Shown here: positions 9,101 to 17,592 of the stretch, one piece after another | Position numbering within the stretch: position 1 is the first letter of the stretch | How the letters are laid out: every line of letters starts with the position of its first letter | NCBI RefSeq assembly: GCF_000243675.2 | Contig: NZ_AHMM02000025.1 | Span: forward strand, 434,001 to 498,000 | Direction: 5' to 3' | Length of the DNA stretch: 64,000 nt | From: Leptospira inadai serovar Lyme str. 10 | Lineage (GTDB): Bacteria; Spirochaetota; Leptospiria; Leptospirales; Leptospiraceae | Notes under the pieces: model-generated | The model's input: the letters and a program-made list of their open reading frames with translations, nothing else | What the model was told of the DNA's origin: nothing | Databases searched by the model: none | Program-made: the position numbers and the translations under genes

Positions 9101-12100
9101 ACGTGGTATAAGCAGGGGAATCATTACTCAAATACGCGTTCGACTTTTGAATTAAATTCCCCGTCGTATAATCATAAGCTTTCGTAGTAACGATGAATAC
9201 GCTACTGATGGAAGTATTCACCTCGCTTCTAATTTCATTTCCCATCGGATCTGAATAAGAATTCGTGAGAGTCACGTTTCCGGAAATATTATCTCGAACC
9301 TGCTTCGAAACGGATTCATTTTGAGATAAATTCGTTAAATTAAATCGTCCCGTATTATTGTATGTATAATATTCGTTCCAACTGGATTCTCCCGGATACA
9401 TTACACTTAAAAGTCTTCCGTAACCGTCATACAGTTTGGAAGTAGTTCCACCGTTCGGATCTGTCTCCGTTAGATTTAAACCCAGAGAATAATCGTATGT
9501 ATAGGATGTAGCCTGGCCAAGCGCATTCGTTTTGGTCACCGGCAATGAATTTGTCGTTGTATCGTATGCAATTTGGGTAGTCGCTCCAAGAGCATCAGTA
9601 ACTGAGGCCGGATTTCCAAAAGCATCCGGTCCCCCAAAGCTCGTCGTTTGGGCAACGTTGGTGCCCGGATATTTCGTAATGGAAGAAACGAAATCGCCGT
9701 TGTAAGTAATCAAGTTATCCTCAACTAGGCTTCCATCGACCGTCTTGATAGACTCCTGGATTCGCCCCATTCTCCAAGTGTTTAGATTGTCTGCATAAAT
9801 AAGCTGAGTATAGATCGTATGCGATCCCAAATAATCCGTCGTCGTTAACGGTTTACCGTAAATATCGTACGTAATCGTTTTATTATCCGAAATAAGTAGT
9901 GCTCCGTTGCGGTACGAGTTTTTTACGATGGATTGCGGAACAGCTATTTCCGTTCCAAAAGGATTTGGATAGTAAAAGTTGGATATCGTAGTTTGGGAAA
10001 GTAAATTTCCGGAAGCATTATAACTACTTTGAATATTTGGCTGTCCGGCTAACCGATAACTGCTCTGAAAATAATTGGTCACGGTAGAGAAACTGGTAGT
10101 GAGATCCGTTTCCGTTATTGTAGCAAACCCTAATCCACGACCGATTCCAGGCAGGCCCATATAAAATTTACTATTCGTATATGTATAAAGGGAAGTTTTC
10201 GCAGCACCGTTTGTTAAATCGGTTGTTAAGGAAGTTACGACAAAATCGGGAGACGCATTCGGGAAGAAAGGGTAATTTCCGGTCCCGGCTAAATAACCGT
10301 TTGTTTGATTAGCGACGGTCCCGTAGGAAACAGAAACCTGAGCGCCGGTTCCATTTTGAACGGTCAAGATCGCATCTTCTGGAACGGTTCTCTTAACGCT
10401 TCGTACCCATTGAATTCCGCCGTAAGAAAGATCGCTTGCAAGAAACCCGATGACTACATCCGGATTTAAATCTCGGTCCACGTCCGTAACGGTTATTTGA
10501 TAAATGTCCGAAGCGACGTTTCCATATTGATCGGGCGCACTTTGGAATGTCGGAAGATTTCCGAAGGAATATTTGCTGGAGAGCGAATCGAATCCGTAGC
10601 CGTTCGATAGATACGTTTCTATGTTTTTGGAATCTTTATTATAGAGAACTAGGTCGGTAAAACCATCCGCATTTACGTCCGCAAAATTAAACTGGACCAG
10701 ACTCGTTCGAGTTCCGGAATTTAAATTGACGGATCTGCCTGAAGTAAATCCGAACCCGGTATTAAGATACGTAAAAGCGGTAATTACATCGATTGTGACC
10801 AGATCCGGCTTCCCGTCCGCATTGATATCGATTAAAAAACTTCTAAGAGGATCGTACGAAGCGATGGGGTAAGAGTATCCCGTTGAAGAGCTGTTTTTAA
10901 GATTAAAATAAGTCACATTGATAGTTGAAATTTGTGAAGATGCGGCTTGAACACTTGCAAGTTGCGCGTTTACTTTATTTATGTTTACTAAAACCGGGCC
11001 CAGAATCGTCGCGAATGCAGTCTGAAGATCCGTGGTTAAGGTAGAACTTTGGGTAGCTGTCGCAGCAGTTCCGCCGGTAATTTGAGTTACGAGCGTTTGG
11101 ACCAATGTCGCATCGGAAGGAAAACTGTTATTTGTATAATAATTCTGAAGAGTAAGAAGACTCGCCGATGTCGGAAGATTCGAAGCGGAGCTAGCTTTTA
11201 GAAGCGTTTGTAAAACAGCGAGCTGATTATTATAATCCGTTTGGATTTGATTTTGTTGGGCGTTTAACTGCGCTAATTGCTGCTGCAAAAGAATGACATT
11301 CGGATTGGTTGATGTGGTTGAAAGCGAAACGTATTCCGCGACCCCGTCATTATTCATGTCCGTAAATTGATTCAAATACGGAGATACATTCGCGGCGATT
11401 ACGATCGGATTTGCGAAACTTCCCTTTTGATTAATATAAATTCTAAAATTAAAACCGTCGTAATGTATAAAGTCGGCAAGACCGTCCGAATTCATATCCG
11501 CGAAATAATCGGAAGCTCCAAAATCGGATAGCCATTGTTTATTTCCGGGAATAGAGGAGTCGAAAATATATTCATACGGATCGAAGACCGTCATATTTCG
11601 ATCGGCAGCTTTTAAAGAAACATTCGAAAACTGGACGGGCGAGGAAAAAGAAGCTCCCCTGGAATAAATCGCCCATAATGTTCCACCACTTTCATATACG
11701 AAATCGGATTTGCCGTCTCCGTTTATATCCGAAAGAGAATAATACGTATTATAAAAAATGGGTAATGTAGTACTAGCGGGAAATGTAGTTCCTCCACTCG
11801 CATTGATTGTTCTTGCATGCAAGGTAACGGCCCCGTCTGTCCCGGTTAAGGCGATAAAATCTAATACACCATCGCCATCTAAATCGGCCGGTAACCAACT
11901 CGTTAACGCGGTTGGGATTCCGTATGCGCAACCGTTTATACCGTCCCAACCTCCAAATGCCTGGCAGGTAAACGCCAAATCGTTAAAAATCGAGGGATTA
12001 TATCCGTAGCAGACGGGAAGAGCCGCACAAATACAAGCCCCTGTCCCAATATTGCACGAAAATCGATCTGGAACAGGCTGATTTACTAAATATTGCATTA

Positions 12101-13256
12101 GAGAATTGTATTGAGTTGCAGTACTTCGAGAGTTCGGCGGAAAATTATTTTGCGCTTCCGAACCGGTCACTGTCGCGAGCGGGCTTGCCGTAAAGACACT
12201 ATTTGATGGGGCCAGTTTAGCATTAGTTAAATCCGTTACTTGCTGCATCCCGCTTACAGAAAACCCACCGCTCTGTTGAATGGAAGTGTAAGTGAATTCA
12301 AGATCATCGAAGGATTCGGAACCGAATTGATTATTCCCGTCTCTTCGGATGATTGTTAATAAAGACCGGTTCGAGACTGGCCCTTGGGAATAACCAAATT
12401 CATATTCTCTTAATAGACTTCCGTTCACATTAATGATAAGATTATTCAGTCGATTTAATACTTTGACCGGCGCGCTTTGCGAATAATCGGTCGCGTTTGT
12501 GGATGAGAAATTAGCGCCGTCGGGCCTAGTTTCGTAATTGAATTGTATCGACCTATTCAGATACGAAATTGTATTCGGATAATAGGCTCCAGTTCCGTCA
12601 GGTGGAAGGTACGAAATCGTATATCCGTTTCCGAACGAATCGGCCACTTTATTTAATGCCCAAACTCGAATCGAATTTGTTTGACCGATGGCTATGATTT
12701 GAGAGTCCGCAGACCCTCCAAACGTGTACGTAATTCCATTTTTATCCGCGACGATCCAAGTACATGGGCCGTCTCCGCAGGTCCCTTGCGGTATATATTG
12801 GAACAAATTTTCGACTCTGGAATGAAAAACGGTTCTATTTCCGGAAACGTCCACAAGTTGACCGCCAAGACTGGATCGGAAGGAATCCGAGCCTCCATAA
12901 TTGACCCCAAAGCCAGGGTCTCTTTCGATACTGTGAATTCCGTTCAGCTGCCAGCCCCAACCCAAAAAACCTTCGCCCCCGGTAGAGCTATAACTCAAGG
13001 ACAACTGGGGAATTATTCCTTTTGTCCCTGGAGGAAGCTCTATCGGGACTGTAGTAACGGCTTTTCCATCCGATCCGACGACTACTTGAGGAAGCGGTTG
13101 CGGCGGAAGAGACCCCAGCATCCTAAGAACGCTCGTAACGATGCTAAAATTGGAGAGAAAGAGGAGAATAAATAAGGGTAATCCGATCCGAATTGCTAAC
13201 TTTTTAAAGGATTTTAAACTTAAACTAATTATAAGACTCTTCTTAAAAACGGACAT
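6129..13256 (-). CDS. Giant SpvB/FG-GAP/YD-repeat (RHS) protein with an internal hydrophobic insert
   Basis: A 2375-residue protein. Residues 20-50 hold a membrane or signal segment. About 55-330 resemble the N-terminal SpvB domain of TcB/RHS toxins (VTTVPIELPPGTKGI; GFLGWGWQLNGIHSIERD). FG-GAP/VCBS repeats (DLDGDGVLDFI, DINGDGKSDFV, DINADGKPDLV) lie at about 460-1000. A Gln/Ala-rich coiled-coil-like insert lies at about 655-785. YD repeats fill about 1150-1870. The RHS core (HPDHLGSTTLVTD near 2037, then GLYFYKSRYYDSVLGTFIQPD) is followed by a non-conserved 225-residue tail after DPTGHVDW near 2148. Unusually, two hydrophobic stretches (about 1940-1985, ending VQGC at 1985) split the YD region from the DHLGS core. 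The family often delivers C-terminal toxins. I do not recognise the tail, and no clear immunity gene follows. Confidence 0.85.
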   Translation of the reverse strand: MSVFKKSLIISLSLKSFKKLAIRIGLPLFILLFLSNFSIVTSVLRMLGSLPPQPLPQVVVGSDGKAVTTVPIELPPGTKGIIPQLSLSYSSTGGEGFLGWGWQLNGIHSIERDPGFGVNYGGSDSFRSSLGGQLVDVSGNRTVFHSRVENLFQYIPQGTCGDGPCTWIVADKNGITYTFGGSADSQIIAIGQTNSIRVWALNKVADSFGNGYTISYLPPDGTGAYYPNTISYLNRSIQFNYETRPDGANFSSTNATDYSQSAPVKVLNRLNNLIINVNGSLLREYEFGYSQGPVSNRSLLTIIRRDGNNQFGSESFDDLEFTYTSIQQSGGFSVSGMQQVTDLTNAKLAPSNSVFTASPLATVTGSEAQNNFPPNSRSTATQYNSLMQYLVNQPVPDRFSCNIGTGACICAALPVCYGYNPSIFNDLAFTCQAFGGWDGINGCAYGIPTALTSWLPADLDGDGVLDFIALTGTDGAVTLHARTINASGGTTFPASTTLPIFYNTYYSLSDINGDGKSDFVYESGGTLWAIYSRGASFSSPVQFSNVSLKAADRNMTVFDPYEYIFDSSIPGNKQWLSDFGASDYFADMNSDGLADFIHYDGFNFRIYINQKGSFANPIVIAANVSPYLNQFTDMNNDGVAEYVSLSTTSTNPNVILLQQQLAQLNAQQNQIQTDYNNQLAVLQTLLKASSASNLPTSASLLTLQNYYTNNSFPSDATLVQTLVTQITGGTAATATQSSTLTTDLQTAFATILGPVLVNINKVNAQLASVQAASSQISTINVTYFNLKNSSSTGYSYPIASYDPLRSFLIDINADGKPDLVTIDVITAFTYLNTGFGFTSGRSVNLNSGTRTSLVQFNFADVNADGFTDLVLYNKDSKNIETYLSNGYGFDSLSSKYSFGNLPTFQSAPDQYGNVASDIYQITVTDVDRDLNPDVVIGFLASDLSYGGIQWVRSVKRTVPEDAILTVQNGTGAQVSVSYGTVANQTNGYLAGTGNYPFFPNASPDFVVTSLTTDLTNGAAKTSLYTYTNSKFYMGLPGIGRGLGFATITETDLTTSFSTVTNYFQSSYRLAGQPNIQSSYNASGNLLSQTTISNFYYPNPFGTEIAVPQSIVKNSYRNGALLISDNKTITYDIYGKPLTTTDYLGSHTIYTQLIYADNLNTWRMGRIQESIKTVDGSLVEDNLITYNGDFVSSITKYPGTNVAQTTSFGGPDAFGNPASVTDALGATTQIAYDTTTNSLPVTKTNALGQATSYTYDYSLGLNLTETDPNGGTTSKLYDGYGRLLSVMYPGESSWNEYYTYNNTGRFNLTNLSQNESVSKQVRDNISGNVTLTNSYSDPMGNEIRSEVNTSISSVFIVTTKAYDYTTGNLIQKSNAYLSNDSPAYTTYKYADPDNLLTEIDEPDLSGTIVSTISYSGLTTNTNIAYPDGSSKTKSETKNELDQIISTVDNGKTVSYTYDPHGGQKTITDPSGLVTSISYDIAGRKTSYSDSNSGTVSYTYDLMGRVLSQTDARGSSVTNLYDQLGRLISQTTNGGEIASTFTYDDTSVSNAIGRLTKVTDSSGSSTFAYDVKGNVTRKTKSIDDLTFVVLKSYDSLGRVLTLTYPDGSKTHSSYSVNNYLNMITFDSADGTSTGYTVISYNGPTIDSATGYPTVTRSTGNGVVQNIGFDKIKLRVLELKTTLPNSTINGDIAYSYDGSGNITTLQDKVTPARTQTFTYDSWNRIISATGIYGSQTYAYTSNGNITQKDGYTLTYGDSTHANAVTSAYSQNTGTVNYTYDASGNMTSRNGDTLIYDSKGRMVEYDPNGGGSILYTYDYAGNRIKANNQNTATVTYFLEDLYEIVRAPSTSEQHTLYIKGLEGDLVSQLTRNNAVLITSNNVENQRKPILASAFMQPFCKDVAGDCGEYWKNRVTGPSSKFFTHSSFFMKGIPTDLFASYYYVFLLFLLYLLYPYLKKGNEFLGRAKIVGLGSPALLLSLVVAFSVQGCNGFLGGGGSGQAPWILALGSSTNPNTPTFNSPVASGVGAISGGTPVAGMYFYHPDHLGSTTLVTDGNGNPAPGPGQSGVSHVSYMPYGQIDRNDSFGPNIFRYQYTGQINDTDTGLYFYKSRYYDSVLGTFIQPDDRINPGINGTNRFMYVSGNPVGSNDPTGHVDWSQAIHMLDQIIGHMMWKSFNHGAGWNKFASQIGKFNLSKATFIPKGKLFWDPANTIFSARKMGRWYNTSRFFKSDRQIRGYYRNTANAVVDSSIYAYGHGDFGDCRDQLGPQTCSLLMQFGFFKYFDDLDKFKQKGDWDRITKIYIHFRFKDGVQVGLDEAHSECGTTKSLTEDFYWGSQEFEGQGYPDGATGDIKRQEAKVQIIENTFLLYKACTATPGSGE

Positions 13257-13498
13257 AACGGACCCTAAATTTCATTTATTAATAAATGTTATTTCGCTAA
13301 GAATCGTGTTTTCGCTTTATCAACGAGTCAATGGCAATTTTGTAGCTATTTTTCCCAATCTACTCGATAAAAATGACGTAAAATCAAACTATGGCATAAA
13401 AGATTTAGAAATATACTAGAAACAATACTCCGACCATCTTGTAGCAGAAGTTACATCAGGCTCTTTAAAGAGATAGGAGTTTTGTTTCACAGCCTTAA

Positions 13499-14404
13499 AT
13501 GAAAAATAGACTCAAACCTTTTCGAATCCTAAACCTTTTCTTTTTCTTACTCCTCTTCTTATCAGGTCACCTCTTCGGAGCCGAGATTGTTTTCTCAAAC
13601 GGAGAAGCATACATCGCCGAAACCGTGTCGGACACGGAAAAACAACTCAAGGTGAAATGGAAAGATAAGATATACACTCTCTATAAAAGCGATCTCGCTC
13701 ATGTGGATTATTCCAAGAAGGGAGAGGACACTTCTTACTATTACTCTACATTAGAATTGCAGGATGGTTCTCGAATCAAGGGAGTATTCGCGGAAGAAAG
13801 CTCCGACGAGGTGACTCTTAAGACAGAGTTAGGGTTCTTAACGATTCCAAAAGCTAACTTAAAGAATCCTTCCGCATTAAGAAAAGGAAGCCCTTCTCTT
13901 TCCGACGCTTTACTCGATCCGGAGGCCCAACACCCCGAGACAAAGCTCGGAATTTATGGTGACTTATTAGTAAATTTCGGCCCAAACAGAAATCTATTTC
14001 CGGTTAGTTATGGCGGCGGAATCTTCATCGAGCCTGCCTTTCTAAACTGGAATCAAAAATGGCAAATCGGATTTCGTTCCGATTACCTGTCCGCTCCCGG
14101 CCCAAACGGAAACTTTTCTTTTTTAACGAACCAAGCCTATGCTCAATACAATAAGGTTTATAAGAATGATCCGTTTCTAGATTTCTTTATTAATGTGGGT
14201 GCTGGTGTATCGGATGTTCGCTATGTTACTGGATATACTACTTCGGCAGGAATCGATCCGGCTCTTTCGTTTCAACTTGGATGGCAAGGGATCAAATTTG
14301 GTAAGTTTCAGGTTCGATTGTCCTGGAAGAACCAGTGTATCTTTGAAAGGACTTCGGATATCTGTATGTCAGGACTAGAAGCAGGGATATTACTAAGATT
14401 ATGA
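13499..14404 (+). CDS. Predicted exported outer-membrane protein of unknown function
   Basis: A 301-residue product with a long signal peptide (FFFLLLFLSGHLFGAE, residues 14-29). A basic, beta-rich segment follows with two similar units (SNGEAYIAETVSDTEKQLKVKW and QDGSRIKGVFAEESSDEVTLK). Residues 150-301 form a barrel-like region ending in LEAGILLRL. It starts a four-gene plus-strand operon, and its stop overlaps the next start (ATGA). It is divergent from the RHS gene, 242 bases away. No strong ribosome site is seen next to ATG 13499; a GGAG lies about 19 bases upstream. Function unknown. Confidence 0.75.
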   Translation: MKNRLKPFRILNLFFFLLLFLSGHLFGAEIVFSNGEAYIAETVSDTEKQLKVKWKDKIYTLYKSDLAHVDYSKKGEDTSYYYSTLELQDGSRIKGVFAEESSDEVTLKTELGFLTIPKANLKNPSALRKGSPSLSDALLDPEAQHPETKLGIYGDLLVNFGPNRNLFPVSYGGGIFIEPAFLNWNQKWQIGFRSDYLSAPGPNGNFSFLTNQAYAQYNKVYKNDPFLDFFINVGAGVSDVRYVTGYTTSAGIDPALSFQLGWQGIKFGKFQVRLSWKNQCIFERTSDICMSGLEAGILLRL

Positions 14405-15771
14405 AATTAAGATGCGTTTTACTTCCTCTTTCTATTCTTTTCTATCTCGCATCTTGTCAAGGAAGTCCAATTACGAACGGACAAGAAACAAGTGGTTTAA
14501 AGATTCAAGCGTTTGGACCGACTACAATTACATCCACAACCGCTACAATCACCTGGTCTTGCTCTACTGAAGTCCAGGGAATCATAGGCTATGGAACATC
14601 TGGTCCCTCGAGCTTCATTTTTGGACTCGTTCCTTCCAAGCTTCAATCGATTACTCTAACGAATCTTCAATCAAATACTCAGTATTCCTACGCGGTATTC
14701 TGCGGTGAATTATCGCCTGGGGCTATGGGGACTTCAATCTTCACTACACTTCCTTCTAATCAGAATATCTTAAACCGTAGCATTTGGATTGTCGGTGGAA
14801 TCGGTAACGGGAATACTCCTGTCGCGCAAGTTGATATGTATGATCCAGTCGCCGGTCAATGGTACAATTCGATCACGACTCTTCCAACTCCAAGAGCATT
14901 CGCAGGAGTCGTTTCTTATAATGGTAAAATCTATGTGATGGGAGGAGTTGCTAAAATTGCAGGAGTCTTTACTGCCGTAAACACAGTAGAAGCTTATGAC
15001 CCGATCGCAGGAACCTGGGCCACACTTGCTCCAATTCCGTCTTCGCTGCAAGGAATGGTCGCGGGAACTGTAGGAACGAACATCTATTTAATCGCAGGCA
15101 CAACGACAACCGACATGACTACGGGAACGATTTTAAATACGGTTTATAAGTTCTATCCTGACGTAGGCACAACCGGGGTTTGGCAATCTTACACGTCGAA
15201 CACGAATATTTTTGCCCGTGTGGATATGGCCGGTTGTGCTGTGAGCGGAACCTTATTTTTTACAGGAGGTAGGCTTTACACGGACGGTTCTGTATTAAGT
15301 TCTACCGATGGTTACGCGCCTTCTTCCAACTCGACTACAGCATTCAATGAGCCCGCTTTATCGGGAACAGGAAGCTATGGAGCCGCAAGCGCATGTTACC
15401 GCCCTTTGCCAACTGATGCACATCCCACCGATCCTCCCGCCCTGTTGGTCGCTGGCGGTACAAACGCGCAGGTCACGCCTCAACCAGTAACCGCCTTAAA
15501 TTCTCTCCAGAGATATGATTATTATCCGGTGGGAAGTAGTACCTTTCAAACCGGCCCCGTTTTACCCACAACGACAGCGTTTGCTGCGATGGAAATCTCT
15601 TATGAATTACGGAGAGCCTACGTTTTCGGCGGAGAGAGTTCGCTTAATATTCCAACAAACCTCGTCTATTGGATCGATTTGACGAATCCGATCGGAGGTC
15701 CTTGGACTTCCATTTCGGCTACCATGCCTGTAGCTCGGTTTGGTCATAAAGCGGTTATCATTAGCAGGTGA
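14401..15771 (+). CDS. Kelch-repeat lipoprotein with N-terminal fibronectin III-like domain
   Basis: A 456-residue predicted lipoprotein. The lipobox LASC places the lipidated cysteine at residue 19. Residues 30-115 look like a fibronectin type III/purple-phosphatase N-like domain (TTITSTTATITWSCSTEVQG, then LQSNTQYSYAVFCGEL). From about residue 125 there are Kelch-type motifs (IWIVGGIGNG, VDMYDPVAGQWY, GKIYVMGG, VEAYDPIAGTWATL, IYLIAGT, AYVFGGESS), predicted to form a beta propeller. It is translationally coupled to the gene before and after it. It probably sits at the cell surface or periplasmic face of the outer membrane as a binding protein. The ligand is unknown. Confidence 0.85.
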   Translation: MKLRCVLLPLSILFYLASCQGSPITNGQETSGLKIQAFGPTTITSTTATITWSCSTEVQGIIGYGTSGPSSFIFGLVPSKLQSITLTNLQSNTQYSYAVFCGELSPGAMGTSIFTTLPSNQNILNRSIWIVGGIGNGNTPVAQVDMYDPVAGQWYNSITTLPTPRAFAGVVSYNGKIYVMGGVAKIAGVFTAVNTVEAYDPIAGTWATLAPIPSSLQGMVAGTVGTNIYLIAGTTTTDMTTGTILNTVYKFYPDVGTTGVWQSYTSNTNIFARVDMAGCAVSGTLFFTGGRLYTDGSVLSSTDGYAPSSNSTTAFNEPALSGTGSYGAASACYRPLPTDAHPTDPPALLVAGGTNAQVTPQPVTALNSLQRYDYYPVGSSTFQTGPVLPTTTAFAAMEISYELRRAYVFGGESSLNIPTNLVYWIDLTNPIGGPWTSISATMPVARFGHKAVIISR

Positions 15772-15776
15772 TTTAT

Positions 15777-16433
15777 ATGCGAAACTTTCTGACTCTTCTG
15801 TTACTTCTACCTATTGCGCTCTCCCCTTCCTTCGCTCAATCCTCGGAAGAAGTTTACATTCAAATCAAAGGACTCGTAGATTCCTCTCAGTGGGATAAAG
15901 CTCAAACCGAATTGGATCGGGTCCTTTCTAGAAATCCGAATGACGCAACGTTGCAATTATACCAAAATTTCGTTTGGATCGGAAAAGCAGATCTTGCCTA
16001 TGCAAATCGGAAATTTCTGACTGCGTACGGATATTACGAAAAAGTATTCAAAGCCTGGCCCTCACATCCAGGAGTTCGGAATCGGTATTTGGAATTAAAG
16101 GCGAAAGAGGATTTGAAGGACCTTCAAGAGGAACGGTCAGCTGCCGTTATTGCAAAAGAAGAAAGAGGGGTAAAGATTTCCCCTCAGACTCAAGTCGGTA
16201 GCGGGCCTTCGAAAGCTGTATTTATTTTTGATCCAAGTTTACAGGAGACATCAGCGAGAGTGAAGTTCGAATACGACGAGCTATTGAAGTCGATTGAAGA
16301 AGCGAAGAAGAACGTTGTCACGAAAAACAATATTCAAGTTATAGAAAGCTTTAATCCTAAATTTCTATGGCTTGCGATCGCGGGGATAACTATCCTCAGT
16401 TTAATAAATACATTCTTATTAATCCGGAAGTAG
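15777..16433 (+). CDS. Exported TPR-like protein with C-terminal membrane anchor
   Basis: About 218 residues starting at ATG 15777, with a clear signal peptide (MRNFLTLLLLLPIALSPSFA). A GTG at 15768 that overlaps the Kelch gene stop is an alternative start. Residues 25-110 form TPR-like helical repeats (VDSSQWDKAQTELDRVL, GYYEKVFKAWPSHPGVRNRY). A charged, helical linker follows. The C-terminus is a hydrophobic helix (FLWLAIAGITILSLINTFLL) ending RK. It resembles a scaffold anchored in the inner membrane facing the periplasm. Third gene of the 13499-16959 operon. Function unknown. Confidence 0.75.
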   Translation: MRNFLTLLLLLPIALSPSFAQSSEEVYIQIKGLVDSSQWDKAQTELDRVLSRNPNDATLQLYQNFVWIGKADLAYANRKFLTAYGYYEKVFKAWPSHPGVRNRYLELKAKEDLKDLQEERSAAVIAKEERGVKISPQTQVGSGPSKAVFIFDPSLQETSARVKFEYDELLKSIEEAKKNVVTKNNIQVIESFNPKFLWLAIAGITILSLINTFLLIRK

Positions 16434-16440
16434 TCTTTAA

Positions 16441-16959
16441 ATGAAATTCTTCCTGATAAATTTACAAAACGTTTTCTTTGTAACCATCTTAGCCATTTTC
16501 CTTTTGCCAATAAAAAATATAATGCCAGATGAGATAAGCGATAAAAATGAAAAGAAGCCGTCTTCTTTTTACTTGTTTGGTTTTGGAATAGCCGGTATTC
16601 TTGTAGGTGGCTCAGAATATAATGAAAATGAACCTAATTACTATGCAGCTAAACATCGATTTAACTCAGGGAAGAATCAAGCAATCGCAGCTTATTTAAT
16701 AACTGGAAATTCCTACTTCGGAGATGCGTTAGGAGTTTATACTCTATTTAAGTATGGCCCAGACCTAAGCTCAACTAGGCAAGAACTTCTATTGGATAAA
16801 TCAATTTTTCAAGTGGGCTGTGTATTACTTGCCGGAGCAGCAGTTGCTTACGTTTTCGAAAAGACAGTTTTCGTAAACAAGAGGACCGGAAATTCATTAT
16901 CTATTTCTATAAAACCTACAAAATCATCAATCGAACTCGGAATGATTTTCCGTTTTTAA
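16441..16959 (+). CDS. Hypothetical membrane protein
   Basis: A 172-residue protein, seven bases after the TPR-like gene. It has an N-terminal hydrophobic segment (VFFVTILAIFLLPI), a glycine-rich helix (YLFGFGIAGILVGG) and a further helix (VGCVLLAGAAVAYVF). The C-terminus ends in aromatic residues (GMIFRF), as often seen in outer-membrane proteins. I do not recognise a family. Position and spacing suggest it is the last gene of the envelope operon. Confidence 0.65.
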   Translation: MKFFLINLQNVFFVTILAIFLLPIKNIMPDEISDKNEKKPSSFYLFGFGIAGILVGGSEYNENEPNYYAAKHRFNSGKNQAIAAYLITGNSYFGDALGVYTLFKYGPDLSSTRQELLLDKSIFQVGCVLLAGAAVAYVFEKTVFVNKRTGNSLSISIKPTKSSIELGMIFRF

Positions 16960-17035
16960 ATTAAATTCCAGGATTATGAGAAAGACTGAGATAATTACAA
17001 TTTAAAGGATTGCCTCTCCAACATCGCGCAGGTTC

Positions 17036-17172
17036 TGTCGGTCAGAGGACAGACACGTTCGAGAGGTAGCTGGGTAGAGGAAGAATCTACTCTAACGCAG
17101 GAATCTTTCTCCAGAGCCTGGAAACTACGTTTATCAATGTTTCGTTCCCACTCTGTCCTCAGTCCTCTGAAC
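17036..17172 (-). repeat. Dispersed intergenic repeat, copy D (inverted)
   Basis: Read on the minus strand, this contains GAGGACAGA, ACATTGATAAACGTAGTTTCC, GGCTCTGGAGAAAGATTC and GATTCTTCCTC. These align base for base with much of 41284-41350 on the plus strand and with 17461-17520. The best-matched core is 17074-17160. It is inverted relative to copy B about 300 bases away. Confidence 0.65.
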
Positions 17173-17436
17173 GCGCCAGGGATGCGGAGGGCTTCAGTCC
17201 CGAGCCCGCTTAGAATGAAGGCATGCGAGAAGTGAAAAAATGGCGAGGGATGAGCGTGGCTACGCGAACCCGAAGCAGCCCGGTCCTGCAAAGCAGGAGG
17301 CGCCCAAAATACTCGGAGCGTTGCGTGAGCGAAGCGAAGCAAAATCGTCAATCGATCCATTAAAAAAAATCGAAACAAAAATGGGGAATAGAGTATGTCA
17401 CGGTGGCAAACTGCATAGGATTCCGAGTTTCTCGCT

Positions 17437-17520
17437 GCGAGTCCCATGCAGAGGACAGGATCATTGATGAGCGAAGTTCCCACTTTATAGAAAGATTCTT
17501 ACGCTAGCAGTGTATTTTCC
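17437..17520 (+). repeat. Dispersed intergenic repeat, copy B
   Basis: Shares GCGAGTCCC, TGCAGAGGACAG and TCATTGATGAGC with copy A at 3134-3209. It then continues with AGAAAGATTCTTACGCTAGC, similar to copies C and D, where copy A is cut by the IS66 element. Confidence 0.7.
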
Positions 17521-17592
17521 CCTTGACTCCATCCTTTTTCGAGGGGAGAAATACCTCCGCTTTTCCATAACCTAAGCTAAAGCGGAGTTTTT

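Larger units (their letters stand above)
16960..17592. other. Non-coding region carrying two inverted copies of the dispersed repeat
   Basis: No gene is supported across these 633 bases. The reading frames present lack ribosome sites and overlap repeats. Two repeat copies in opposite orientation lie at 17036-17172 and 17437-17520. Between them, around 17180-17345, is a sequence visibly richer in G and C than the surroundings. The end of the region (17521-17592) is the upstream region of the acyl-CoA ligase gene. Confidence 0.6.

Noticed and set aside
12681..13175. 164-codon frame opposite the N-terminus of the RHS gene
   Set aside because: Antisense shadow without a ribosome site or recognisable product.
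13470..13498. GTTTCAC near the 13499 gene as a third parS site
   Set aside because: Only a half-site occurs; the palindrome with GTGAAAC is missing.
16995..17483. 162-codon frame on the minus strand in the repeat region
   Set aside because: Composition is low in ordinary protein features, it spans both repeat copies and the G/C-rich spacer, and has no ribosome site.
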